A stretch of 26,560 nt of DNA. Origin: Psilocybe azurescens. Its lineage: Eukaryota > Basidiomycota > Agaricomycetes > Agaricales > Agrocybaceae. The stretch is from NCBI GenBank assembly GCA_023853785.1, contig JAJIRX010000548.1, positions 1-26,560 on the forward strand. Direction: 5' to 3'. A program made the position numbers and the translations under genes. This document shows positions 1 to 11,064 of this stretch, piece after piece; position 1 is the first letter of the stretch, and the number at the start of each line of letters is the position of its first letter. The notes beneath the pieces are model-generated. The model had not been told where the DNA came from. It was given only the letters and a program-made list of their open reading frames with translations, and ran no database searches.

Positions 1-27
1 ACTGAGAATGCCATCAGACTTTGCATC

Positions 28-1510
28 TTATCTATGGCATTTAAGACACACCTTCATGTTTTGATCTGTCGTTGATGGCCCGTAACTCCTCTCCCTTTGA
101 TTATCCACAACAGTTGCAACAGATTGTTCAACTTTGACAATCCATCCAGTGAAATCAAATGTATAACACTGTTCACATGCACATAATCCCTGGTTCAAAT
201 GTCTTCTCCACGTCATCCCATGTAGTGCGTATGACAAGAGGTGGACCTTTGGGCTGTCTTGTGCTCCGTCCAAATCACCAATCACATTGTTCCCTGCCTC
301 ATTGTCAGATGAGTAGGTCCCATCATCATCAACAGAGACGTCTATGAGCGACTAGTTGTCTACCACAGATCCTCTCCAGCCGACGGAAGGTAACACGACT
401 AAGTCACCTTCATCTATGTTCCATTCACGTGGTTTGGGCATTGGGGGTTGATTACAAGAGATGTCCACTGAGCTGAAATAATTTGAACAATATATACGCC
501 ATATCATCCACGTCTGTCGCGATATGGCCATAGTCGAAGTCTTTCTTTATGAGGCCTCTTTTGAATGTCATGTTGCCTATGTGATAGGTGAATTGATTGT
601 CTACAGGGTCTCTGACCCGTTCGCGAAATTCCAATGGATCGAAGAGTCTAGGTTCTGGTATATAACATATATAACCGTCGATTTTTTGCTTGGGGAAACT
701 TCATCCCTCAATCGATATGCGATGCGTGGAACCAATAACAGGGAGATACCCCATGCATTCATAGACTCAACACATCCAACATCTCCTTTGTAAAATCCTT
801 TGGTTATCCTGATCCATTGTTCCCGTAAAACATCTCTTTTTATGTTCAGCATGCGAAGTATGTTCAGAGATGCGTCCCTTTGAATCAGCTTGCGACCAAT
901 TCCATGTCGGGTGTGAATTATGCCTGGGGTCTTCATGAGTAGTTCAACAATCTCTTGGTTCATTGTGCATTCTAGGTATATGTGTCCTCATACCAAAACT
1001 CGTGTAAAGGCAGAGCGTAGCTGGTGGTGATCGTGTGCAGTATAGAGTAACAACATAACCACAATTTCCTCCTCCCCTTTCTATTAGAGTCAGGTCAATT
1101 GCTTACAACAGTATAACTGCACACGTACTCTACAGTCAACCCTCCATGTTGGATAGTCAGAAGACTGATGAATGTATGGTTGGTAGTTCTGCTCTCACGG
1201 CATGGACATATTTAGATCCAAAATTCTGTGAATCCAAGGCCACGTGATCCACCCTTTCCTGTATCCGGCTGAATGACATTGGCCATTCTTTCATCCCTAG
1301 TTTCTTTGATTTCCACTGCACAGTAGGGTACTATATCCAAACTGTCTCTTTCGTTGCTATCATCATTGATGAAGCAATCTTCATAGACATGTGTTACGTT
1401 GAAGGCTTAATAAGAACTACATAGATGTCATACCAAAGTCTTCAAAGTCATCAGATTCATCCCGCTGACGTCTACCTCTTGCACCTCCACATCAATAAAT
1501 TGTAGGATGG
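28..1510 (-). pseudogene. SPT5-like transcription elongation factor homologue, broken
   Basis: SPT5 proteins bind RNA polymerase II through an NGN domain and KOW domains. Reading leftwards, I see an acidic stretch (RRQRDESDDFEDFG, then DDCFINDDSNERD, about 1470-1330), an NGN-like part (RSAFTRV..GHIYLECTMNQEIVELL, about 1020-930, continuing KTPGIIHTRHG), a KOW motif (WIRITKGFYKGDVGCV, about 820), the linker IPEPRLFDPLEF, and a second KOW-like start (GDLVVLPSVGW, about 400). The gene is broken. There is an in-frame TGA at 988-990, a TAG near 350 and a one-base frame break at the T6 run 682-687. Exon borders are approximate and the left end may continue outside the window. It lies downstream of the helicase relic on the same strand. 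Family assignment is by motif memory; host SPT5 is much longer and essential, so this is more likely a multiplied, repeat-associated copy. Confidence 0.68.
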
Positions 1511-1560
1511 ACACATTTTGCTGCTTGATTCAGTCAATGTCAATCAATAGGCTTATAGAT

Positions 1561-2207
1561 AGCAGGACGCACTCATTTCATGTTGGAGATCTATAGATAT
1601 ATACCTTTAAAATTGCCACCAATATGTTTATGTTATAAATTGAATCGATACAGGACATCTACTTTAAGGGCGTAATAACATCTCAAATTAGCTCTACAAG
1701 TTCGTGATTCATTTTCAGTTTGAGGAGATTTCTATTATTATGTATATTCCTGACATGCATTGAATCAATAGGCAATGTGGATTGGATTACAGGCAGACGA
1801 ACTTCTATTGCACTAAGTATATCATGCACAGGTCTACTTACCTTAACAGAATCAGTGTCGAAGAAGAGAGTAGGAAGCGTGAGAATATGTCAGATCGCAG
1901 AAGATAACCGAGCGGCAAAACAAAATCCTGGTGCATTCCGAAATATTTTTCTGCATGATGTGCAACAACGGCAGTGCAACAACATTCACATGCTTTCCGT
2001 TTTCTTAGGAACCATTGTGTGGCCAGCCGGCGTGGTATGTGTTATGTCCTGGATAGTCGGTAGTGATCATCATACCACATACATACATACAACATATATC
2101 TATGTACATACGGAATGAGCATCATTATTATGCCTGTAGCGATATCAAATGGTAGATGGTAGTTGGATGGAAAAGGGGCCTACTATAAGGTCTCAAGCAG
2201 CCTACTG
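1561..2207. other. Spacer between SPT5-like and helicase relics
   Basis: AT-rich sequence with no recognised gene. The plus-strand open frame at 1720-2118 has no family features. If the helicase belonged to a Helitron read leftwards, its 3' end could lie here, but I could not pick out a convincing terminal hairpin followed by CTRR. Confidence 0.5.
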
Positions 2208-4975
2208 TCAATCTCTAACATATACAGCATATATGGCATGCTTGACATGGCCACCATAGATGGAGGTACGCAGCCACTGAGAAATGTCTGCCAGTTCACT
2301 TATGTTGCGTTCCCTGATACAATGTTGACTGGTAGCGATCCCGTCATGATACCACACATCGCCCCATGTGTCTACAATGTGGCTGACAAAATGTTGTTGA
2401 CCTTCGTACATGACACCGGCAAGTCTATAACAAAATCTAACGTTGTCTGATGCATAAAGCAGCTCAGTATCGATTAGAAACCTAGGATTTCCTGGTTCAA
2501 TCATTGTAATGTAAGGCATGCGTTCAATTCTATGTGATACACTCAATCTCACTATATGTTGACTTTGAGCACAGGATGGACATATTTTTTACTTTTTGTT
2601 GATTCTCACTCAAATTCCAACCAAGACTATTGGATATTAATGCTTCTGCAACAGCATCGTCATGAAATTGGCCCGTCAACATGAGACCCATAAATTCTCC
2701 GAAGTGTAGGAGAGGTGTAGGTCAATGATAATTGCATATATTGCACGATAGCTCTAAGGTACCGCTTGTGCGACGTCCCATTCATCCAAAGGCTATATTA
2801 TATATGACAGTCGATCTCTGTCCCAGGGGAAAATCAATGGGATTGGTCTCTCTCAACTTATCCCTAATGCTATTTCGGGTCTGCTCAAGCGACATAGTAC
2901 CATTAGCACAACTCAAAAAGCCAACGCACAGCTTGTCCATAAAAGGTGAGATGTCATTAAATTGTCTCTGCCATTGTTGAGGATTTGTTTCCCATACATT
3001 ATACAGAATAGTGAAGATAGAATCATAACCGCAGCTGTAATTCATATGATCCCACAAGATGCCTGTAGGCAAGGAAGCACGGGTATCGTTATTTGCTGTA
3101 TGTTTCACCTTCTTCATCTTTGTAACAGCACTTGGCTTTAGTTGAATCTTCATTCGCCCTTTTTTGGGGAGGGTTAGTACCTTAGGTGTTATATTGTCTA
3201 GGGACCACGTGCCATCATGTATGACCTCTTTGATTATGCTTTCTCCAGGTGCATAAGTGAGGGCAGAGTGCCAAGTATTGTCAATAGCACTCGATTTTTC
3301 CACAACATATATGCCCTGATAGTCGAAGTTCCTCAAAGTGTGAGGAATACTGTCAGGAAGAACACCATCATACCTCAATCTGGTTATTTCATCCAATATG
3401 TTAAGCTCTCTGAATTCCTGACGAAGATGACCGCTAATACCTTTTGTGATTTTTTAGCATCTATTGCATGCAGGATGATAGAGCCATCTGCACTCGAGCT
3501 CCTGGACAGACACGTGTAATATGACATAAGGTCTTTACAATGTTCCAAGTGAATTACATTGTACATCCTCGTTTTACACTGAGATGCATAGTCAGTCATC
3601 ACAAAATTTGGAAGCACAAGGATCTGCTGATGTTGTATAGATAACTTAGCACCTGATTTAAGCGTGCATGTTACGTGAGATGATGTCCGAGTAAGTGGTA
3701 CAACATTTTTGGGAAGGTCGGGCAGCTTGATAGTCTGTGGTGGATCTACCAATTCAACAAATAGTGTGTCAAGTACAGGCCTTTCGAATGGTCCTTGTGA
3801 TGACTCCCATCCTACAACAACAGCTTCTTGACCTTTCGTGATACACAACTCTGTGGCGTCATTGTTTCTTATCATCACGGGCATGCCTACACACAAGGAA
3901 AGCTTTGAAGCTACTTGTTGGCTAGAACATGGACTGCGACTCCACAGAGCCTCTTGAAGTTTTGGCAACATTTTATGCTGTTTATGACCAATCACCTTGC
4001 CTGCACAACGCCTCAATCTTTTGGGATTCTCACCCTCTTGAACACCGAGATTATCAATTGAGTAGAAATGATGAAGAGTCTGGCCTGTGTCGGTAGCGAA
4101 ACATGTGGCACCCTGTTCGTTAAACCTGTCTTTCTGATTATTCCAGGCAGTGATAACCAATACATTTCTAAACTTATCATCTGTCAAAGGAGACACACTG
4201 TTTCTCATCAATTTCAAAGGTGTTCTGGTGTTCAAGAACTCAATATCTGATGGTGTACAATTTGCGTATCTCATGTTTTCTAGAGCCATGTGCAGCTTAG
4301 AATCAGCAACGGACTGCGTCTTCTGCCTCATATTCTGCTTTAATATGACAACTGTAGTGAACTGATGCCAGAATATTTTACCCAGTGTAGCCTCCTGATT
4401 GCTCGGTCTCATACGTGAGTCCTGCATATGCTTGATGCTTGGGCTGTAGAAGGGAAGATTGCTGACAGGTGGAAGTTGTGCAAAATCTCCGGCGAGTATC
4501 ATCGACACCCCTCTGAAAATATAATCGTTATTGAAGACCTGCGATAAACGCTGACTGATTGCAAAAGGTCATGGGGAGACAGCATAGAAATTTCATCAAT
4601 GAATATATATTCAACACCTATTAATCATGTCCGTGCTTTGTTTATAATGGCACCTTTGTTTCTGGAGAAATCTTGACCAGAATCGGACCTAGAATGGATA
4701 CCCAAAGCACTGTGATACGTGGAACCATTGAGAAGAGCAGCTGCAGTGCCTGTAGGTGCAAAGACAACAAATCGGTGCGACTCTCCTCTTAATTCCAACA
4801 TGTGTATGATAGCCTTAATAACTTGGCTCTTGCCAGTACCTCCCATCCCACCTAGATGCCAACAAGAGTTGATAGACAGTTTGAAGGTTGAAACATTGAA
4901 GGGGGACATCAAGGACCATGGTGGTGGGTAAGAAGATAGAATGGGGAATAAATATAGGTATTCAGATGCTAACAC
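2208..4975 (-). pseudogene. Pif1-type helicase of Helitron kind with C-terminal cysteine-peptidase-like region, broken
   Basis: Pif1-family helicases unwind DNA; in Helitrons they are part of the rolling-circle transposase. Visible in order are Walker A (GGMGGTGKSQVI, about 4825-4855), motif Ia (FAPTGTAA), Walker B (YIFIDEISMLSPHDL, about 4575-4610), motif III (GDFAQLPPV, about 4490), and later helicase sequence ending REFRELNILDEITRLRYDG (about 3400-3340). A C-terminal part follows with NYSCGYDSIFTILYNVW (about 3030), EGQQHF and WYHDGI (about 2350), which suggests a papain-like or Ulp1-like thiol peptidase fold with Cys, His and Asp present. Breaks: an in-frame TGA at about 4624, one-base losses next to the TT at 4559-4560 and in the T6 run 3450-3455, and a further shift at the T6 run 2585-2590. 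I found no Rep nuclease domain, and sequence upstream of Walker A is unlike the family, so the 5' part is missing. Whether this is a Helitron or a free-standing Pif1 relic cannot be settled here. Confidence 0.85.
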
Positions 4976-6400
4976 AATATTTTTGTCAGAAAGAACACAA
5001 GATTTGTGTAAAGCCAGTGGCTTCTGCTTTCAAATGAAAAAATGGAGGTACATACATTCAAATCTTAACATATCTGATCATTACCAGTGCCCATTGCTGG
5101 CTAAGCACTGACCACCTGCTGAGTCCACTCATTGTTAGTTTGCTCTAGATGCATGGGGATATGGAATTTGGCCATTGTAGCAAAGTTTTGTGTTGTCAAT
5201 GCAGGTGTATCTCATTCAATTAAATTCTAGATTAACATATTACTCATATAGAATTTATTACTGTGCCAATCTGTTCATTCTATCCATCTGTAGAGGACCA
5301 GAATATGCTAATTAATGGTGGGGACCTCTGAAAGGTAAGATGTGATCAGTTGAACATATGGAATTCAGGGATGAGTCCATGACTCTTATTTTTCATTTAT
5401 TTTCTTGATGCTGGAACTACTAAAGAAAAATTTAACTCCACAGCTTGTTTGACAACTTGTCAGGGGAACTAATTTGTTAGCAATGATGCTACCAGACTGA
5501 TCATCCTGAGAAGTTGACAAATGAGCTTGTTGGATTCAATTCTGCATAGCCTGGGATATGTAAATGACCTTGAGTTTCAGTAACGCAGCCATGGACCTGA
5601 GTTCTAAGAAACTGTGTGTAATGGGCCCATTTGAATAAGTTGGCTTCAGATGTTGAGCTTTGTGAGAACTTAGAAACCATTCTAAATTATCTCATTGAAA
5701 TTTTGATTACTCAAGATCAGTGCAAGTGTAGCTTTGCGACCAAGTTGAGTTGCGATGGACTCTGATCACTTCATAGAAAAATCATTCATCCAGGCGGAAC
5801 AAAATGGAGCATACCTGCACCAACTCAGCACTTGGATGGGACCTTGAATCAACAGTTTGAAACAGACCTGGGAATGTCAACAAAGAATAACTATCAAGTA
5901 AGCTGTTGGCAGAAACATGGTATAAAAAGAGTACACAGTTGATAAGTATATCCCTAATTCTCCCATTTTATATGACCCGTTATGCTGGTTGTCTGCCCGA
6001 CATTATTTGGGGTGATATGCATGTTGTCGCGGTCTGGAAAGACAGTGCGCCATCGACAACGCTTTTATCCGGTATGTTTGTTATTTGTGCTGCAGGCAAA
6101 CAATGGACTGAAATCAGCTTCCAGGACATCTATCGCTTCTTTACTATTCGCTCACTCGCCCACTCCACTACAACATTGGTATGTTTTTGTTTTATTTGTC
6201 GCCCCGTTCTGTTTTTATGTTATGACTAGGATCTGCTATGTCGGAGCATCTCATATCCCCCAGAAGGGTTTCCTATGTTTTCAAGGTAGGTAACCGATGT
6301 TTTTGTTGAGGGGCGACATCTGACATTGTTTTCCAGCTTGAAATGGAGTGATAAAAATACAATTAATGGTTATCTCAATGTTTGAATGGATAGGTATTGG
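4976..6400. other. AT-rich non-coding stretch
   Basis: No gene, RNA or repeat was recognised on either strand. Open frames at 5906-6293 are short, overlap one another and have no motif. This is where the missing N-terminal half of the helicase would be expected if the element were complete; none of it is visible. Confidence 0.5.
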
Positions 6401-7950
6401 ATTCTGATCTTGATATGCGATTTATTCTGACAGATCTTGTTCAGGTGGTGTCGTCTCCGCCACACCAATCGCGGCGTCCCTATGATCTCGTGCAAGATTA
6501 TGGCTGTGGAAATCCACTGGACATCCATTGGACATGGCAAGTTACACTGCCAGGTTCAAACATCGGCATTGAGCAGGAATCCGAGGACTAGGAGGGCTAG
6601 AGACGATGTATCAACGTCCGGCAATCGGGTATTTTACGATGCAGGTGTGTAGGTTTTGTCTATATCCATCATGTGCATTCTTCTGACTTGGACTCTGTAG
6701 TAATTACGTTTGAATGAAATCGAACCGACTGCACAAAGTGATCGAAGGCCGGCCTCGTTTATCGCATCTGGGAGTGCATGCGCGTGCGGCTGCCCCTGAA
6801 CGCTTTCCTTTGTTCGTCGGGGTGAAGCAGGCGTTGCTGCGACGCAACATATCGACTTGCCGCCAACCGTGAATTATAAGACGGGTTGTTAGCTCTATAA
6901 AGCGGCGGATTCGCTATGATTGGTCAGAAAAGAACACGGCGCGGTGGTCATTGGACCATGGGTTTTGGCTGGACACGACGTATGAATTTCCTGCGAACCG
7001 AGCATTCGTACAACTGGCCGGACGGACGTCAACTGATGGCAGTGGGAGACGAGATAGTGTGGAGAAGACGGGAATGGATGGGAAGGCGAGTAGTGGTGAT
7101 GGAGAATGCGGATTGATTTATACCGCCTCGGAGATGACTCGTCGACGTATAACGAAATGGTGTGTTCTTTTGGACTGTGCCTGGTGTGTCTTGCTGACAT
7201 GGTTCTTTAATTTAGCATTTTAGCGATGGTGCATACACACGGCTCCAGTAAGCGTTGAACTGGAGTTCCCCACCTGTTCTTCACCATTCGCCGTATCCAC
7301 GCGATGTGTAGCTTCAAACAGAGCTGGTCACGATGCTCATGCTGCGCATCCGAAGTCGGAAGTCGAAGATGAGATATCGGCTCCGCTCGAACCACGAAAT
7401 CAGCGGGTCGCGGGTGTTGACTGAACGTATGGGCTTGGCGCAATGTATCGCCTTCCTGCAAACCGTAGAGCATCGGATCGACCTGAGGTTCAACGTTTAT
7501 CACACCCTTACTCCGACACGACCAATTGCATTTCCGCACATTATGGACATCTCCACCATCTTAGGATTTATCCAGCCTTTGCACACAAGTCACGAACCAC
7601 GGTTAACTTGCGAAAATTCCCCTCGAGCATTCTGGTAAGTCTCGGAGCTGATTTCGTTGGCTGGATTATACTGACTACTTATGCTCAATAGAAACTGTTG
7701 TATGTCGTAGTTGGTTCAGGTTCCTAGGGTTAGGGTTACGACGACGAAGGTATTTGTTCGTCTCGCAATTCATTCTTCTGGTATATTGACCGTTAAATTC
7801 TCGCAGAGCATACGGTACGGTACCCTGCAACTTTTGTAGGACGGTGGATGGATGTTGGGGAGGATTAGGGCTGTCAGGGAGGGTTGATTTGGTTATAGCG
7901 AGGTACGGACGTTGTGTGGCCGTAGATAGACTGGTTATGCACCTCATTGC
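6401..7950. other. GC-richer stretch, no recognised gene
   Basis: Base composition is higher in GC than the flank to the left. Several open frames of 60-110 codons overlap on both strands (for example 7207-7539 minus and 7333-7638 plus), but none shows a domain, a signal or consistent exon structure. It may hold an old decayed gene. Near the right end are a short telomere-like tract (7724-7738) and a 14-G run (7956-7969). Confidence 0.4.
7724..7738. repeat. Short telomere-like tract
   Basis: CTAGGGTTAGGGTTA holds about two TTAGGG units, the telomere repeat of most filamentous fungi. It is short enough to have arisen by chance. Confidence 0.35.
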
Positions 7951-7955
7951 CCTTC

Positions 7956-7969
7956 GGGGGGGGGGGGGG
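7956..7969. repeat. Homopolymer of 14 G
   Basis: An uninterrupted run of 14 G. Such runs are rare, and both sequencing and replication are unreliable across them, so the exact length should not be trusted. Confidence 0.95.
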
Positions 7970-8316
7970 CTAGCCTCTGCTCGAATATAACCAGAAGGTG
8001 TTAGAAGTTGTGATCTAGGCTCTTTTTACGTTTATTAATAGATTTTATTATCTCAACACACACAATCCAACAGAATATCAACAAAAAGACCAGCCAGCCC
8101 TCTTTCGCCAAACGCCTACTATTTCCTTTCCTCGACCATGAAATTGATTTGTAACAGGCTAAATAAGACACTACCGCGACCCATGACCAATCCTCGCAGC
8201 AGCGCCACTGAGTACGACTCTTTCAAGATTGTAGGATGTCAGTTACGGGGTACTTCGGCTTTGTTCCATCATAATTCTGTCCCCGAAAGACACTAATGCG
8301 GCCTCATGCTCCAGCG

Positions 8317-8324
8317 TATATAAG
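8317..8324 (+). promoter_or_regulatory. Possible TATA box of the ABM-like gene
   Basis: TATATAAG lies about 136 bases before the proposed ATG at 8460. The sequence matches a TATA box and the spacing is acceptable for a fungal promoter with a short 5' leader. No transcript evidence is available here. Confidence 0.35.
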
Positions 8325-8459
8325 CTGCTATAGCCTATGAATTTCGAATCGTCTCGAGTCCCCTCCATAATTTTTTCTGGGCGCTAACAGTCTCAAAGAT
8401 ACCCAAACCTGCTCCAGGATGCACCGCACATATATTGTGACGCCAAAAATAATTACACC

Positions 8460-9234
8460 ATGCCGATTGTTGAAATAACCTCGTGGGAGGCCACCAATGC
8501 CTACATCGCGGACCCCTCTATCTTCAAGCCAGTCGTTGAGGGAATTACAAAGTCAGATGGCTGTATCGGGTATGATATAATTCGTTGCTTGGGACAGAGC
8601 TTGTGTTCATAAAACCTCTTTGAATGCATCCTTGCAGAATACATTCAGGCTTAGCGGAGGAAGATAGAAAACGATTCCACAGCTTCATAGGTAAGGAACA
8701 TCATAGAGGATACATTCACAATCCGCCGTGCAGACCTCAGGCTAATATTGTTTGGATGTGCTCTGCAGTCTGGGAGACGCTAGAGCACCATAAAGCTTTA
8801 ACCAGCCAGCCCTCTTTCGCCGAGTGGCTCAAGATCATAGAATCAGTAAAAGTCGGTGAGAGCAAAACGTCCCACGTCGACTTCGTCAAGGACTTCACTC
8901 CGGCTCTCACCGCACCCACCACCGAGATCCTGTGGATAACGCTGAACGAAGGCAAGACCAAGGAGGATCTGTACAACATCCTGTCTACCATGGCCACAAA
9001 GATCGACGCTGGGAATGCCAAGTATGCTCCTGTGACATGGGGCCCAACCCTGGAGGATTCGAACAAATTTTACCTCACAATTGGGTGGGACAGCACCAAG
9101 GTTAAATTCTTACCCTTGTGAGGTGGCTCCGATTGGCTAATGCTCGTATATACACCATTTAGGCGCACATCGACTTCGTTAGCGATCCAGGCTTTTCACC
9201 ACTGGTTGGAACTCTGAGAGATCGCCACACTTGA
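8460..9234 (+). CDS. Two-domain dimeric alpha/beta-barrel (ABM-like) protein
   Basis: Four exons (8460-8569, 8638-8690, 8769-9100, 9163-9234) with GT...AG introns of 68, 78 and 62 nt join in frame to 188 residues beginning MPIVEITSWEATNAYI and ending GTLRDRHT. The N-terminal half has the look of fungal ABM-type small barrel proteins: an early beta strand, GCIGIHSGLAEEDRKRF, then the strand-helix motif FIVWETLEHHKALTSQPSF. The second half (TEILWITL... to FYLTIGWDSTKAHIDF) looks like a second ferredoxin-like repeat. ABM folds occur in monooxygenases and in stress or secondary-metabolite proteins, but this class in mushrooms is mostly of unknown function, so I assign none. The ATG sits in ACCATG and follows a TATA-like box. 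The frame is intact, unlike most neighbours, so the gene may be functional. Confidence 0.82.
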
Positions 9235-9376
9235 AATGTTTCATTCGAGCCTTTCGAGCAGCGGATAGAAATATGTCTCATAAGAGACATTGTGAAGAAA
9301 CGATAAATTTTGAAATACAAATATGGGTAGCTGTTCGATGAAGTGCTCAGCATTGAAAATGATAAATTCCATGCCA

Positions 9377-10045
9377 TTAAAGTATAAAAATAAATGGACC
9401 TGATGTCCATACAAAATGAAGAAAAAGGTCAAAGAACAGAAGAGGGTGAAGTGACATTAACATCATGGCGTACATTACATCCCTCTTATCTGCTGTTGAC
9501 GTCTTGCGCTTCGCTTGGCGAGCTTTTCTCTTCGCAGAAACTTTTCCAGTTCTCGTCTTCTTCTTGGGCTTAATAGTGGGCTTAGGGGCTTCAGTGGGTT
9601 CAGGCAATGCACCTCGAAGCCTTACTCGTCCGTCCTTCAGGGTTTCTGTGATAATGGGGCTCGCCGCGGGTCGAAATTTATGCTCTTTCGAGTATCTATG
9701 TTAAAGGAGTTAAATGACTTAAGTTAGAAACAGCGAGTGAAGAACACACCTAGATGCATGGATAACTTTGGGCTTCCTCTTTCCCTCCCACATAGACCTC
9801 CGCATCTGGTAGCCTAACCAGAACAAAAATACCAGGAATACAAGCAGTGCAAAGCGTTTGAAACGGGAAGGTGCAGCCCGATTAAGTCGAGGATCGTCGT
9901 CGTCGTCGTCTGAAGGTGAGGGCGAGGTTTCGCGTGATGAAAGAAGTTCGGACTTCTCGTCTGCGCTAAATTCGTCTTCTTCGACGTCGTGCTCTTGCTC
10001 ATCGCCTGAGATATCGGCTAGGTGTTTCTCGTCGTTGTCCGACAT
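9377..10045 (-). CDS. Single-pass membrane protein with acidic head and basic tail
   Basis: Two exons, 10045-9750 and 9695-9377, are joined by a 54-nt GT...AG intron and give about 204 residues. The start MSDNDEKHLADISGDE opens a very acidic region with a run of six Asp (about residues 45-50). A basic patch (SRFKR) precedes one membrane segment (FALLVFLVFLFWLGYQM, about residues 62-79). Then follow YSKEHKFRPAASPIITETLKDGRVRLRG, a motif I remember from small conserved basidiomycete proteins, and a Lys/Arg-rich tail (KPKKKTRTGKVSAKRKARQ). The final hydrophobic residues up to the stop at 9377 look unlike the rest, so the true end may use another intron or stop near 9460. The acidic N-terminus suggests a type II orientation. 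Function unknown. Confidence 0.75.
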
Positions 10046-10234
10046 GGCTTGTGGAAGAGAGTAAATAAAGGGTCCGTTGACGACGTCACGCGTACCTCAG
10101 AGTCGGGAATCAAATCGGACATGTATTTCCACGGGATAAACCGATTCCACCTATTCCGTCAGCCCTTGCCTTGAAACCAACCCAGAACATAATGCCATTG
10201 AATATACGGTACGTAGTGATATACGTTTTATATT

Positions 10235-10846
10235 TTAAGTCACTGTCATCGTCATCCATCTTGTCTGTTTCCCGGAAATATTACCCTCCTGCTCGACAAA
10301 CCCCGCTTTTCGATACAATCGTTTGGCCGGACGCCAATTATCATTCACCAGGAGCAATGCAGTCCTTTTCTTTATCCTCAAACTTTCTTCCGCGTCTCGG
10401 AATCCAACTGCTGGGGCTTCCTTTATGACCTTCAAAGCACTATCAACCAGCATCCTTCCCACACCTCTACCACGAAACTCCGGCTGAACCCACATTCCTA
10501 CTAATATATAGACATCGGTTTCGCCTGAGGCCTCTTCTTCAGCAAGCGATGGCGGATATGGACGCTCCTTTGGCAGCCACGCTAGCATTTCTGGACCATG
10601 AACGGACAGTGTCCCTATCGCGGATCCCGTGTCAACCAGTACCGCCACGAGCGTGTGTCTGCCTTCTGTGTTGACACGCGAGCTCCAGGTGCGATTCGGG
10701 AGACTCGATTCACTTTCGTACGATGATGCAGCGACTTCCGGGTCGATAAGAAGAGCAGATAAGCGGATGGTCTTGTATAAGGCAGTATGTTCCTCGGAGG
10801 CTGGAGTGGGAATTTGGATGACCGTCCATCTGGGGTGGGCACTCAT
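10235..10846 (-). CDS. GNAT-family N-acetyltransferase (copy 1)
   Basis: A single-exon gene of 203 residues. GNAT enzymes transfer acetyl from acetyl-CoA to an amine; the substrate cannot be read from sequence. The acetyl-CoA loop is clear in VGMWVQPEFRGRGVGRMLVDSAL (R-G-R-G-V-G, about residues 130-152), followed by LLLVNDNWRPAKRLYRKAGFVEQ (about residues 172-194), the usual last helix and strand of the fold. I chose the ATG at 10846 (MSAHPRW) because the only earlier in-frame start is a TTG and because copy 2 begins at the matching place. It lies about 190 bases upstream of the membrane-protein gene on the same strand and about 220 bases downstream of its paralogue. Confidence 0.88.
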   Translation of the reverse strand: MSAHPRWTVIQIPTPASEEHTALYKTIRLSALLIDPEVAASSYESESSLPNRTWSSRVNTEGRHTLVAVLVDTGSAIGTLSVHGPEMLAWLPKERPYPPSLAEEEASGETDVYILVGMWVQPEFRGRGVGRMLVDSALKVIKEAPAVGFRDAEESLRIKKRTALLLVNDNWRPAKRLYRKAGFVEQEGNISGKQTRWMTMTVT

Positions 10847-11064
10847 ATCTTGTGAGTACAATTATGCTCTACGAATTATCTTTTTCGAATGTAGGTGGGG
10901 TGTAAAGTGAGATCGACAAACGTCTCACACTATCTATTATTTCACTTAGTCATGTGTCCATCAATATTTTTTTAGAAAGCTCGACTACTGACTCGACTGC
11001 ACACATTCTGCTCTAAAGTCTACAAAACTGTGCTGGCCATCCATGTCGACGGTTTTCTCCATGA

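Noticed and set aside
1720..2118. 132-codon plus-strand open frame with a hydrophobic start
   Set aside because: No family features, starts from a non-ATG codon, and lies in an AT-rich spacer between minus-strand relics.
4976..6400. Search for a Helitron Rep nuclease domain upstream of the helicase
   Set aside because: No HUH motif or related protein sequence seen in any frame, so the element cannot be called a complete Helitron.
7207..7638. Overlapping open frames on both strands (about 100-110 codons)
   Set aside because: No motif, no consistent exon structure; long open frames on both strands are expected in GC-richer DNA.
9858..10064. Ser-rich plus-strand open frame
   Set aside because: It is the complement of the Asp/Glu-rich N-terminus of the single-pass membrane protein.
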